Shown here in pieces: positions 52,605-62,060 of a stretch of DNA of 64,000 bases. Made by a program: the position numbers and the translations under genes. The notes under the pieces were generated by a model. The model searched no databases and had not been told where the DNA came from. It saw nothing but the letters and a program-made list of their open reading frames with translations. Origin of the DNA: Actinomycetes bacterium (GTDB lineage Bacteria; Actinomycetota; Thermoleophilia; Gaiellales; Gaiellaceae); assembly GCA_026708005.1 (NCBI GenBank), contig JAPOVR010000156.1, positions 1 to 64,000 on the forward strand, read 5' to 3'. Numbering within the stretch: the stretch's first letter is position 1; every line of letters begins with the position of its first letter.

Positions 52605-55199
52605 TTACGCCTTGGCCTCCGCCCAGTCCGAACCGATACTGATGTCGACACCGAGCGGCGGATCGAGCGCAAACGCTGCCTCCATCTCGTCCCGGACGAG
52701 CTCTCGGACCGCCAAGAGCTCGGTCTCTGGTACCTCGAGCAACAGCTCGTCGTGAACCTGGAGCACGAGCCGGGCGGCGCGGCCTTCCTGGCGCAGCCGG
52801 TTGTCGATTGCAACCATTGCGACCTTGATGAAATCCGCGCCTGAGCCCTGCATGATCGTATTGACCGCGAGACGTTCCCCCAGCGAGCGTGTTTGGCGAT
52901 TCGACGCGCGCAGCTCGGGAATCGGCCGACGCCGGCCGAGCAGGGTGCGCACCTCGCCCGCGTCGCGTGCCCCGACGATCGTCTGCGCTATGAACTCCTG
53001 GACGCGCGAGAAGCGGGCGAGGTAGGTGTCGATGTACGCCTGGGCCTCATCGCGGGAGATCTCGAGCTGCTCTGAGAGCCCGAACGCGCTGATGCCGTAG
53101 ATAATCCCGAAGTTGGTTGCCTTGGCGCGGTTTCGCTCATCTTTGGTGAGCTCGGCCTGCCGCTTGCCGAGCACCTCAGCGGCAGTCGCCGCGTGGATGT
53201 CGTCGCCCCGTGCGAACGCCTCCTTCAGCTTCGGCTCATTCGAGACGTGCGCGAGGATGCGCAGCTCGACCTGCGAGTAGTCGGCCGAGAGAAGCCTGTG
53301 TCCGTTCTCGGCGACGAACGCGCTCCTGATCGAGCGGCCGAGCTCGGTGCGAATCGGAATCGACTGTAGGTTCGGATTCGACGTCGAGAGCCGCCCGGTC
53401 GAGGCCACCGTCTGGTTGAACGTCGTGTGGAGGCGGCCGTCCTCGGCTGAGATCAGCTCGGGTAGCGGACCAAGGTAGGTGTTGAGCAGCTTCGAGTACT
53501 CGCGCCACTCCTCGATGACCGGGATGATCGGGTGAGCACCGCGGAGCGCCCGGAGTACGCGGGCATCCGTCGAGTAGCCGGTCTTCCCCTTCCTGCCGGG
53601 CTGGAGCCCGAGGCGATCGAACAGGATCCGGGCGACCTGCTGGGCCGATCCGAGCACGAACTCCTCGCCGGCATGCTCGTGCGCGCTGGCCTCGAGCTCC
53701 TCGACCCGATCGGCCAGCCGGGCCGTGATCTCGCCCATGCGATAGGTATCGATTCTCACGCCGGCCCACTCCATCTGGCGTAGCACCGGCGCGAGGGGCA
53801 GCTCGACGCTGCGGTACAGCGTCGTCAGCCGATGCTCGTCCAGCCGGGCCTCGAGCAGCGGTGCCAGCTCCAGCACGGTTGCAGCCCCCGTCACGAGCGC
53901 GGCCGTCTCTGCCTCCGTCGCCGGCTCAGGCCTCGCCTCGATGCCGTACTCGGCCGCGAGGTCGGTGAGCTCGTAGGTCGAGCGGCCCGGATCGATCAGG
54001 TACGCGCCGATCCCGGTGTCGGCCGCGAGCTCGGCGCCTGCTCGGGCAACGGATGCCGGCAGCGACTTGAAGCCGTGGCAGACGAGCTCGGCGTCCTTGA
54101 GCGCGCCGGCCAGCTCGGAGAGATCGTCGATGAGCACGACGTCGTGCGGGGAGGCCGCAACCGCGCCGCGATCACCCTCGACGACCGCCGCGAGACGCTT
54201 GGCGCCGTGCGGAACCTCACCCGCCACCCAGCGAACGACGCGCTCCGGTCCGGGCGCATGCTCCTGCGCCGGCAGCGCGGCGTCCAGCTCCTCGACCCGG
54301 CGCAGGAGGTTTCGAAACTCGAAGTGACGGAACAGCTCCTTGAGCCTCGACCGATCGGGCTCACCCACGACGAGCGCGGCCGGATCGACACCGAGCTCGA
54401 GGTCGCAACGGGCGGTGGCAAGCAGCTTCGACCGCAGCGCCTGGTTTGCGTGCTCTCGCAGCGTCGCCCGTCGCTTCTCCCCCTTCACGTCGTCGAGGTT
54501 GTCGAGAACCCCCTCGACCGATCCGAACGCCGCGATCAGCTCGGCGGCAGTCTTGTCTCCGATGCCGGGGACCCCCTCGATCTGGTCTGAGCTATCGCCC
54601 TTGAGGCCGATGAAGTCGGGGACCTTGGCAGGTTGGATTCCATAGCGGACCTCCACTCGGTCAGGCGTGTACACCTGGACGTCGGCGATGCCCCGCGGCG
54701 TCATCATCAGGCAGACGTTCTCAGAGCAGAGCTGAAAGGCATCGCGATCGGTCGAGACCACGCAGGTTCTGACCTCCGAGCCGTCGGCTTGCGTCGCCAG
54801 TGTCGCGATGACGTCGTCGGCCTCCCACCCCTCGAACTCGAGGTTGAGATAGCCGAAGGCCTCGACAAGCGGCCGAAAATGCGGGAACTGCTCCCGCAGG
54901 AGGTCGGGAGTGGGCTTTCGATCAGACTTGTAGGTCTCCGATACCTCGAGCCGGTGGACGGGGCGGGTGTCCCACGCGACGACAACGCCCTTTGGCCGGT
55001 AGTCGACGAGCAGCTTGAACAGCATGTTCGCGAAGCCAAGCAGCGCGTTGGTCGGGAAGCCCTCCGAGGTCGCGAGCTCCTCGGGCAACGCGAAGAACGC
55101 GCGGTAGGCGAGGTTGTTCCCGTCGACGAGGAAGAGCTCGCAGTCCCGCGCAGGGCCGTCATCGAGCTCGAGCTTCTCGCCGGTGACGGTCTTGACCAC
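52605..55199 (-). CDS. polA: DNA polymerase I
   Basis: This 864-aa repair polymerase removes RNA primers and fills gaps. The 5'-nuclease domain (1-300) is intact: LFLVDGNNLAYRAFFALP, VAWDTRPVHRLEVSETYKSD, VSTDRDAFQLCSENVCLMMT and GLKGDSSDQIEGVPGIGDKT. The middle domain corresponds to the 3'-5' exonuclease but lacks its acidic motifs, as in actinobacteria. The polymerase motifs are present: LLSADYSQVELRILAHVSNE, RNRAKATNFGIIYGISAFGL and LVLQVHDELLLEV. It starts with GTG at 55199. Confidence 0.97.
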   Translation of the reverse strand: MVKTVTGEKLELDDGPARDCELFLVDGNNLAYRAFFALPEELATSEGFPTNALLGFANMLFKLLVDYRPKGVVVAWDTRPVHRLEVSETYKSDRKPTPDLLREQFPHFRPLVEAFGYLNLEFEGWEADDVIATLATQADGSEVRTCVVSTDRDAFQLCSENVCLMMTPRGIADVQVYTPDRVEVRYGIQPAKVPDFIGLKGDSSDQIEGVPGIGDKTAAELIAAFGSVEGVLDNLDDVKGEKRRATLREHANQALRSKLLATARCDLELGVDPAALVVGEPDRSRLKELFRHFEFRNLLRRVEELDAALPAQEHAPGPERVVRWVAGEVPHGAKRLAAVVEGDRGAVAASPHDVVLIDDLSELAGALKDAELVCHGFKSLPASVARAGAELAADTGIGAYLIDPGRSTYELTDLAAEYGIEARPEPATEAETAALVTGAATVLELAPLLEARLDEHRLTTLYRSVELPLAPVLRQMEWAGVRIDTYRMGEITARLADRVEELEASAHEHAGEEFVLGSAQQVARILFDRLGLQPGRKGKTGYSTDARVLRALRGAHPIIPVIEEWREYSKLLNTYLGPLPELISAEDGRLHTTFNQTVASTGRLSTSNPNLQSIPIRTELGRSIRSAFVAENGHRLLSADYSQVELRILAHVSNEPKLKEAFARGDDIHAATAAEVLGKRQAELTKDERNRAKATNFGIIYGISAFGLSEQLEISRDEAQAYIDTYLARFSRVQEFIAQTIVGARDAGEVRTLLGRRRPIPELRASNRQTRSLGERLAVNTIMQGSGADFIKVAMVAIDNRLRQEGRAARLVLQVHDELLLEVPETELLAVRELVRDEMEAAFALDPPLGVDISIGSDWAEAKA

Positions 55200-55283
55200 G
55201 CAGCGAGTCTATGCCGCCGCGCGGTCCTGGGCGCTGCGCTCGGCGCGCCCGTGATGCGTGCCGGTTAGATCCGGGGACTTGTC

Positions 55284-56720
55284 CTAGGCGCCGACGGCGA
55301 CCGGTGGGACGCGATCTGCCCACGGGAACGCTTGCTCGAGCTGCTCCGCAACGCGAAACAGCGTCGCCTCGTCACCGTAGCGTCCAACGAGCTGGACGCC
55401 AACCGGTAGACCGCTGTCCGTCCAGGCGAGCGGCAGGCTCATCGCCGGCTGGCCGGTGATGTTGAACATCGCCGTGAACGGACAGTAGCGGTCGAAGAGC
55501 TTCCGCACCCAGCCATCGTGGTCGAGGGAGGGATCGTTCTGATCGAGCTCGCCAAGCCTCCACGGGATTCGCGCAACCGATGGCAGCACGAGAACGTCCA
55601 CGTCCTGGAAGAACGCGCCGATACCTCGACCGACGAGGTCGCAGTCCGCGTAGCCATTCAGCAGATCAGTGGCTGAGAGCGTCACGCCATGGCGCAGCAT
55701 CGCGAGCGAGCAGGCCTCGACCGTCTCCGGCCCTGCCTCGACACCCAGGGCACGCTCGGCGATCGCCGTGCGCTGAGCCATCCCCGCGGCCCAGGCCGTG
55801 ACGAGCGCGCGGTGCATGACCTCGTGATCGATCACCGGTGCTCCTCCCACGACCTCGTGCCCCTGCTCGTCGAGGGCGCTCGCGGCGGCCTCGACCGCCC
55901 GGCAACACTCCGCGTCAACCGGCTCCCCCGACCAGGCGTCCGTTGTCCAGGCAGCTCGAAGCCGCCTTGGATCGGCGTCGAGCTCGTCCACATATGGGCG
56001 CGCCGGTACTCCGATCTCGTACTTGTCCCCCACGCCCGGGCCGTGGATGGCGTCCAGCGCAGCGGCAACATCACGCAGCGTGCGCGCGAGGAGGAAGTCG
56101 TGGCCCATGCCGTGGAGAGCCTCCCACTGCCCGGGGCCAACCGGCGTACGCGATCGCGTCGGCTTCAGACCGACGAGCCCGCACAGCGACGCGGGAATCC
56201 TGATCGAGCCGCCGCCGTCGGTGGCATGGGCGACCGGGAGGGCCCTGGCGGCAACGAGGGCGGCCGCCCCGCCGCTTGAGCCGCCAACGCTGCGCTCAAG
56301 ATCCCATGGGCTCCTCGTCGGCCCGTGGACGAGCGGCTCTGTCGTTGCGTTGAACGCAAACTCGGGTGAGCGTGTGCGGGCAAGCACCCGAAAGCCAGCA
56401 GCCCGGAACCGTTGCATCAGGTGCGTGTCCGCTGCGCCGACGACGCCCTCGCCGGTGAGCCGGCTGCCGAGCTGCGTCCGCTGGCCCTCTGCGTGGGGCG
56501 CAACCTCCTTGAGCGCGAAGGGCACGCCCGCAAACGGCCCCTCCTCAGTGGCGGAGAACGCCGGCTCGATGAGCTCGCCGACGGTCGCGTGCAGCTGTGG
56601 CCCCACGGCATCGATCGCGTGTCGAGCCGCGGTCTCCACCTCGGCAGCGGACACATCCCCATTCCGGACAAGCGCAGCGAGACCGAAGGCATCCTGGGCT
56701 GCGTACTGACGCAGTTCCAT
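55284..56720 (-). CDS. Amidase-signature family hydrolase
   Basis: This 478-aa enzyme hydrolyses an amide. The catalytic triad region is clear: the Lys in GVPFALKEVAPHAEG, the glycine/serine signature VGGSSGGAAALVAAR, and the nucleophile serine in HATDGGGSIRIPASLCGLVG. The C-terminal part (FTAMFNITGQPAMSLPLAW) is typical of broad amidases and urethanases. I use the ATG at 56720, preceded by AAGGAG with good spacing. Substrate is not predictable; the catabolic genes at 57-64 kb suggest ureides or amides. Confidence 0.9.
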   Translation of the reverse strand: MELRQYAAQDAFGLAALVRNGDVSAAEVETAARHAIDAVGPQLHATVGELIEPAFSATEEGPFAGVPFALKEVAPHAEGQRTQLGSRLTGEGVVGAADTHLMQRFRAAGFRVLARTRSPEFAFNATTEPLVHGPTRSPWDLERSVGGSSGGAAALVAARALPVAHATDGGGSIRIPASLCGLVGLKPTRSRTPVGPGQWEALHGMGHDFLLARTLRDVAAALDAIHGPGVGDKYEIGVPARPYVDELDADPRRLRAAWTTDAWSGEPVDAECCRAVEAAASALDEQGHEVVGGAPVIDHEVMHRALVTAWAAGMAQRTAIAERALGVEAGPETVEACSLAMLRHGVTLSATDLLNGYADCDLVGRGIGAFFQDVDVLVLPSVARIPWRLGELDQNDPSLDHDGWVRKLFDRYCPFTAMFNITGQPAMSLPLAWTDSGLPVGVQLVGRYGDEATLFRVAEQLEQAFPWADRVPPVAVGA

Positions 56721-57533
56721 GCTCGAAGCTCCTTCTTGAGAGGTGTGGGTAAGCGTGTGTGGGCTCATATCCTCGCATGTAGGCGGCCCTTGCCGAGAAT
56801 CTGAGCCGACCGAGCCCTTGCCAGAGCATCGAGAAGCCGCCAGAGCGTGGCGCTTCTTCCGGGGCCGGGCCACCGCACGCTGTCCTGATTGGATCGCATG
56901 CTGGACGATCTGGCTCCTCTCGGGGCCGGGCTGCTACACGTGGCCAGATGGACGGCGGCCATCGAAAGGGACACCGCCACAGTGCGATGAGTGGCAGCGG
57001 CCCGTACCGCCACGCTTCGATCGGCTCGGACACCGCCGCGGTGCGCTCAGTGAAGGCGGCGGGGTGCGCTCGCTGCCCACCCATCGTTCACTGCCCGCCT
57101 ATCGTTCGCCGCCCGCGAGCCGCGCCGGGTCGCCGGCAACCCGACGCGCGGCCGTCAGAGAGCTCGCCGGCGCGGATGCACTTGAGGGGCGCTCGGGCAT
57201 CATCCCGACGCACGGTCGTCACAGAGAAGGCACGATCTGCGCGCCACCCGCCAAACCTCCACCACTACCCTGAAAGTGGGTGGAGACATGGGGGCCTATC
57301 CCAGGAGGACACGTCCGGCAGCGGGGCAAAGTACCGGGCAGTACGGCGCGCCACGGCGAGGCGATGACGAGGCGGCTCTTCCGGTGACCCGACAATGCGC
57401 CGGCTCGAGCACGCCGACCGGTTTCTCCCGTTTGTCCTGCGCGCCAGCACTGACCTGGGCGCTAACCCGAACGCGACGACCGAGCATCTGCCGGACAAGC
57501 CCGACAGGCCCGCCGTGAGCCGCGACCAGCCGC
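56721..57533. other. 813-base intergenic region with short repeats
   Basis: No gene is convincing on either strand. ACACCGCC followed by a CGGTGCG-like sequence recurs near 56970 and 57030. A 17-base unit, ATCGTTC with CCGCCCG, is tandemly repeated near 57083-57116. A diverged copy E of the dispersed element lies at 57218-57287. The promoter of the amidase gene should be in the first 100 bases. Confidence 0.55.
57218..57287 (-). repeat. Dispersed intergenic element, diverged copy E
   Basis: On the plus strand GTCACAGAGAAGG is followed by GCGCG, CTACCCT and GTGGGTGGAGA in the same order as in copy D. The GC-rich middle differs. Weaker than A-D. Confidence 0.45.
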
Positions 57534-58952
57534 CTAGCCGTCTGTGGGTTCCGGGAAGATCTTGCCGGGATTCATGATCCCGTCCGGATCGAACGTATCG
57601 CGGAGCGCGCGCATCAACGCAACGCTCTCAGCGCCGTGCTCAAGCTCGAGAAACTTGGTCTTGCCCACGCCGATGCCGTGCTCCCCCGTGCACGTTCCTC
57701 CCACGGCGATTGCCCGACGAATCATCCGCTCGTGCAGATGCTGGGCACGCCTGATCTCGGCCGGATCGTCGGGATCGAGCAAGAAGACCACATGGAAGTT
57801 GCCATCACCGACATGGCCCACGATCGCAGCCACAAGGCCGGACGCATCGATGTCCTCGCGCACGTCCCGCAGACACTCGGCCAGCTCTGAGATGGGAACG
57901 CACACGTCGGTCGACATTCCCGCGCAGCCCGGACGCAGTGCCTTCGCAGCCTCCCAGGCCAGGTGCCGTGCCTCCCAGAGCTTCGTCCGCTCCTCCTGCT
58001 GCACCGACCAAGTGAAGTCGCTGCCACCGAGCTCGCGTGCGATGCCCTCGACCTCCCGCGCCTGCTCGGCGACGGAGGCTTCGCTGCCATGGAACTCGAG
58101 AAAGAGCGTTGGCAGTGGCTCCTGCTTGAGCTCACAGAGCCTGCGAATGCCCTCCATCTGCACTTCATCGAGCAGCTCGACGCGAGCGATGGGGATCCCG
58201 AGCTGCACGGTGTTGATCGCCGCCTGCACTGCCGCGTCGACGCTCGGGAACGAGCACGTTGCCGCCGCGATCGACTCCGGGATGCCGTAGACCCGCAGCG
58301 TTGCCTCCGCGACGATGCCGAGCGTGCCTTCCGAGCCGACAAAGAGCCGAGTGAGGTCGTAGCCGGCCGAGGACTTCCGTGCCCGCGATGCGGTCGTGAT
58401 CACGTGTCCCTGCGCGGTGACGACCCGCAGCGAGAGGACGTTCTCCCGCATAGACCCATACCTGACCGTCGTCGTACCAGACGCGCCGGTTGCGACCATG
58501 CCACCGACCGTGGCGTCGGCGCCAGGGTCAACCGGGAAGAACACGCCATACTCGCCCAGGTGATCAGCGAGCTGCATGCGTGTGACACCGGCCTCGACGC
58601 TGACGTCGAGGGCCTCCAAGTCGAACCCCAAGATGCGGTTCATCCGCCCCATGTCCACCGAGATCCCCCCGTGGATCGCGGCGACATGCCCCTCCACCGA
58701 CGTGCCTGCCCCATGCGGGATAACGGGTGCTCCAAGCTCGCGGGCGAGCCCGATGACAGTGACGACCTCATCGATCGTCGTCGGGAAGACGACGATGTCA
58801 GGGGGAACCGATGGAATGTACGTCTCTCCCCCGCCGTGCTGCTCACGGAGAGCCGCGCTGCGCGAGACGCGATCGGGCGCGAGCGCCCGCGCAAGCTCTT
58901 CCGCGAGCACCTCGATGGTTGTCGGTGCGACGGCCATGTCTGCAGGTCGCAT
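57534..58952 (-). CDS. FAD-linked oxidase of the glycolate/D-lactate dehydrogenase (GlcD) family
   Basis: This 472-aa flavoprotein oxidises a 2-hydroxy acid, most likely D-lactate or glycolate. The FAD-binding PCMH domain shows VVFPTTIDEVVTVIGLAREL, IPHGAGTSVEGHVAAIHGGI, VDPGADATVGGMVATGASGT and YDLTRLFVGSEGTLGIVAEA. The C-terminal FAD-oxidase domain has HVGDGNFHVVFLL and TCTGEHGIGVGKTKFLELEH. No GlcE/GlcF partner is present. The start at ATG 58952 is one of two close options (also 58937). A small cytochrome c is encoded 100 bases upstream and might be its electron acceptor. Confidence 0.9.
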   Translation of the reverse strand: MRPADMAVAPTTIEVLAEELARALAPDRVSRSAALREQHGGGETYIPSVPPDIVVFPTTIDEVVTVIGLARELGAPVIPHGAGTSVEGHVAAIHGGISVDMGRMNRILGFDLEALDVSVEAGVTRMQLADHLGEYGVFFPVDPGADATVGGMVATGASGTTTVRYGSMRENVLSLRVVTAQGHVITTASRARKSSAGYDLTRLFVGSEGTLGIVAEATLRVYGIPESIAAATCSFPSVDAAVQAAINTVQLGIPIARVELLDEVQMEGIRRLCELKQEPLPTLFLEFHGSEASVAEQAREVEGIARELGGSDFTWSVQQEERTKLWEARHLAWEAAKALRPGCAGMSTDVCVPISELAECLRDVREDIDASGLVAAIVGHVGDGNFHVVFLLDPDDPAEIRRAQHLHERMIRRAIAVGGTCTGEHGIGVGKTKFLELEHGAESVALMRALRDTFDPDGIMNPGKIFPEPTDG

Positions 58953-59087
58953 CGGCCAGCAGCTGGCCCGATCGACCCCGCCCACAATAGCCCAGCCGGG
59001 AGGCGCGTACCCTGAGCCAAGCCCCGTCAGCCGCTGCGCCGGCAGCCAGAGTCGCCAAGCCAGGGCAGAGCAGGCCCGGCTCGACAG

Positions 59088-59468
59088 CTACCGCGTGACC
59101 GAGACGATGTAGGAGGCCACGTCGAGGATCTGCTGCTGCGTGAGCGTCCCGTCGTCGCCGAAGGCCGGCATCGACCCACTGCCGGTTGTGATCACGTTAA
59201 CCGCGCGCTCCAGCGACGGCTGCGACTGGTCGAGGTCTAGCCCGATCCCTCCGCTCGTGCCCGCGTCGGCGAGCGTGTGGCAGCTTCCACAGGCGCGATC
59301 GACGAAAATGTCCTTCCCCGCTACGGCATCGCCTCCTGCCAGCTCCGGTGGAGGTGGAGCCGGGCCTGCAGCCGGACCCATGTCGCTGCCGCAGGCAGAG
59401 ACCAACGCACCAAACCCGATCACGAGGCTGGCGAAGATCACGATCAGCCGCCGCCCGCGCATATCCAC
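59088..59468 (-). CDS. Small exported c-type cytochrome, lipoprotein
   Basis: This 126-aa protein has a lipoprotein signal (GALVSACGSD, Cys near 26), a Pro-rich linker and a single-haem cytochrome c domain with CGSCH (haem-binding) near residue 60 and the distal Met in GSGSMPAFGDDG. It carries electrons at the outer face of the membrane. It is a monohaem cytochrome of the cbb3/c6-like type. It precedes the FAD-linked oxidase gene on the same strand. Confidence 0.9.
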   Translation of the reverse strand: MDMRGRRLIVIFASLVIGFGALVSACGSDMGPAAGPAPPPPELAGGDAVAGKDIFVDRACGSCHTLADAGTSGGIGLDLDQSQPSLERAVNVITTGSGSMPAFGDDGTLTQQQILDVASYIVSVTR

Positions 59469-60053
59469 CTCCTCCGCCGGTTGCTCCCTGGGCGGGCATC
59501 AAACCTAGCGGACCGCCGAGGCCCGTATCCCACTCGCGCACAGGTGCTCCACGGCGCGCGCAGCCGAACCGCGAGCCGAGAAGACCCGCCAGAAGAGGCG
59601 CCGCACAGCCCGTATCCACCACGCGGCCAACCCCGGCAACCAGCGAGCTCGGGCGGTCCGCTACGGAAGACGCTTCAGCAGGCATTGTACAGGAGCGAGC
59701 GGCAAGGCGGTAGGCACGAGCCGCAAGACCACAGGTACAAGCGATGAGAGGGCCTCGAAGAATTGGCGCAGTCTCGTGACAGTGGTGACAGTGTTGTGAC
59801 AGAGTGAGCGAGCGCCGTGCGCCTTTCTCGGCTACCCTCCCCCCGGGTGGTGGATGGGTGCCGCCTATCAGAGCGGCTGGGTCAACGGCTGGGCGGCTCG
59901 GCCTCCCTAGCAAGCGGCTCCATGGCAAGCGGCCCCCCTGACAGGCAGCCGCCGCGGTTGCGGCGCGTGACAGCGGCTCGGAGCGCTTGCGCAGGACAAC
60001 ACGACCGCACCGGCCAGCCCGGCGAAAGCCTCCAACGAGAACCCCGCGAGCCA
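59469..60053. other. 585-base intergenic region with copy D of the dispersed element
   Basis: No gene is convincing. The cytochrome promoter should lie near 59480-59560. Repeated CGGCTGGG/GCGGCTCGG sequences and several TGACAG motifs occur at 59770-60000. Otherwise nothing is seen. Confidence 0.55.
59770..59858 (-). repeat. Dispersed intergenic element, copy D
   Basis: On the minus strand it reads CCACCACCCGGGGGGAGGGT, AGCCGAGAAAGGCGC, then TGTCACAACACTGTCACCAC and TGTCACGAGACTG. The order of blocks matches A, B and C, in reverse orientation on the chromosome. Confidence 0.7.
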
Positions 60054-60623
60054 CTACACCGAGAGGCCGCTCGTGTCGAACTCGAAGACGGTCCCGAAGC
60101 GCTCCTTGTAATCCACCCACTGCGTGCGTCCCCACTCGGGCTGCGGCTTGTCGATGAGCTCTGTGCTCGTGGCGTCGTCCGTCACCATGATGAAGTCGGC
60201 TCGCGGCGGACGGAGGGGAAACCGGCCAACGGCATGCCACGTGCCGGCCTTCATGACGTAACCGGCCCCTTCCTCGGCGACAAACGCACGCACCTCGTCG
60301 GCGTTGGGGATCGCGTCCACGTCCTCCGGGTCGGTTGGAGCGGCGACGGCCACAAGCTGGGCTCCGACGACGGGAATCACCGTCTGGGTGATGTGGAAGT
60401 GACGCTCCATCGTGCCGAAGCGCAGGCCGCCGTAGCCGGTCGTGAAGAAGAGAAGCTGCGCCGCGGCGTCCGTCTGGAAGTCGGCGATCCAGCCCTGGAG
60501 GCCGGCGATCGCGAGATCAGGCTCGCGCCGCTTGACGGCGAGAACCTCGCCAAAGGGCTCGAACGCCTCCTCCGTCAGTGCCTCGACGGTGAGCTTCTGC
60601 ACACTGGGCGTCTGATCCATCAC
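60054..60623 (-). CDS. Ureidoglycolate lyase (AllA)-like protein
   Basis: This 189-aa cupin-like protein resembles ureidoglycolate lyase, which releases urea and glyoxylate in allantoin breakdown. Family features are LTEEAFEPFGEVLAV at the start, LRFGTMERHFHITQTVIPVV, and KAGTWHAVGRFPLRPPRADF with the C-terminal metal-binding motif. The start overlaps the stop of the upstream oxidoreductase gene by 4 bases, so it belongs to the same operon. No allantoinase or allantoicase is visible in this window. Confidence 0.85.
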   Translation of the reverse strand: MMDQTPSVQKLTVEALTEEAFEPFGEVLAVKRREPDLAIAGLQGWIADFQTDAAAQLLFFTTGYGGLRFGTMERHFHITQTVIPVVGAQLVAVAAPTDPEDVDAIPNADEVRAFVAEEGAGYVMKAGTWHAVGRFPLRPPRADFIMVTDDATSTELIDKPQPEWGRTQWVDYKERFGTVFEFDTSGLSV

Positions 60624-62044
60624 TCCTCCTTCTCCTCGGCATTCTCACCGACAGGAACGAGCCCCGTGGGCGCGAGGCTCGCAAGGCGCCGGGTCACGTA
60701 CCCGGCTCGCGCGCCGGCGTCCTCGGCGTGCTCCTTCGCAGCCACCGCCCGCCGAACGAGGCGTCCGCCAAGGTACCGAACGGGCTCCGGCGGGAAGGCC
60801 CCAACTGGCCCGGCGGTGAGTCCTATGGATGACCACTCGTCTTGGCGGCCGAGCGCCAGCGATGCCAGTACCCGGCCGCCGAGGAAGCTCGGGCCAACTC
60901 CGTTGCCTGAATAGCCGACGCCGTAGACGATGTCCGCTCGGCCTCCTAGCCGACCGAAGAACGGCAGCCCGGTCGCCGAGCGGTCGATGGGGCCCGTCCA
61001 GCTGAGCGGCACGGCCACCTCCTCCAGCGTCGGGTAGAATGCCCGCAAGCTCGCAGTCGTCTCGGGCGCACGCGGAGAGGAACCTTCGAAGCGCCGGCCT
61101 ACCCGCCCGCGGAACGCAAGGGCGCCGCCGCCCTTCCCGAACGCGATGCGGCCGTCGAGCGTCGCCCGCCAGTAGTTGACGAGCATCCGCGAGTCGGAGA
61201 TGGCAACGCCGTCGCGAAGTCCTGCCCCCTCGAGCGCCTCGGGCGCCGGCTCGGTCGCGACGATGTCACTCGAGACGACCACGACGGCACGCCTCAGCTC
61301 GCGAATCCGAGTCGACCACGCGTTGAGCGCGAGCACGACGGATCGCGACGACACGGCCCCGTTGGCTGTACGAACGACCGGCCTCGGCGAGCGCTTGAGC
61401 GCAACCATCGGCGAGCACTCGAAGACCTGCACCCCTGCCTCAAGGACTACGCGCCGCAGCCCGTGCGCAAGCAGAGCGGGCTGCACGGTCGCGGCGGTCG
61501 GCTCGAAGACACCTGCGAGCTGGGCACTCGAGCCGGCGCGGCGGGCAACCTCCTCCGGCTCCAACTTGGTAAACGGTGCGACGCCGCACGCGCGGGCCGT
61601 CGCGAGCGTGGCGTTCCAGAGCCCGATCTGAGGCTCGCTCGTTGCCGTCCAGAGCCAGCCGTCGGCTCGGTAGTGGGCGTCGATGCCGCGCTGCTCACAG
61701 TACATCCCGATCTCAGCGACCGCGGCCGTCGAGGCCTGCCCGATCCGAACCGCCTCCTCGGTGCCATAGAGCTTCTTGAGCGTCGCGATCTTGGCCCACA
61801 GCGAGAGCACGAACCCGCCGTTGCGCCCGCTTGCACCGCTCCCGCAGGTCTCTGCCTCGACGAGCGCGACGTCGAGCGAAGGCTCGAGCTCCTTGAGGCG
61901 AATCGCGGTCCAGAGGCCGGTGAAGCCGCCGCCGACCACACAGACGTCGGCCTGCACCGTGCCCTCGAGCCGCTGCGCGCCCCCCGCGAGGGGTGGGGCC
62001 TCATCGAGCCAGAGGCTCTGCCCCGTCACCGTCCGCCGCTCCAA
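60620..62044 (-). CDS. FAD-dependent oxidoreductase of the DAO family
   Basis: This 474-aa flavoprotein has the N-terminal dinucleotide-binding motif VCVVGGGFTGLWTAIRLKEL near residue 34 and the second motif ETCGSGASGRNGGFVLSLWA. Together with the C-terminal YGVGYSGNGVGPSFLGGRVL these place it among sarcosine oxidase/gamma-glutamylputrescine oxidase-like enzymes. It would oxidise a secondary or primary amine such as sarcosine. It lies between the AllA-like and the N-carbamoylsarcosine-amidase-like genes. A start at 62029 is possible. Confidence 0.87.
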   Translation of the reverse strand: MERRTVTGQSLWLDEAPPLAGGAQRLEGTVQADVCVVGGGFTGLWTAIRLKELEPSLDVALVEAETCGSGASGRNGGFVLSLWAKIATLKKLYGTEEAVRIGQASTAAVAEIGMYCEQRGIDAHYRADGWLWTATSEPQIGLWNATLATARACGVAPFTKLEPEEVARRAGSSAQLAGVFEPTAATVQPALLAHGLRRVVLEAGVQVFECSPMVALKRSPRPVVRTANGAVSSRSVVLALNAWSTRIRELRRAVVVVSSDIVATEPAPEALEGAGLRDGVAISDSRMLVNYWRATLDGRIAFGKGGGALAFRGRVGRRFEGSSPRAPETTASLRAFYPTLEEVAVPLSWTGPIDRSATGLPFFGRLGGRADIVYGVGYSGNGVGPSFLGGRVLASLALGRQDEWSSIGLTAGPVGAFPPEPVRYLGGRLVRRAVAAKEHAEDAGARAGYVTRRLASLAPTGLVPVGENAEEKEE

Positions 62045-62060
62045 CGGACCGCAGCTTGTC

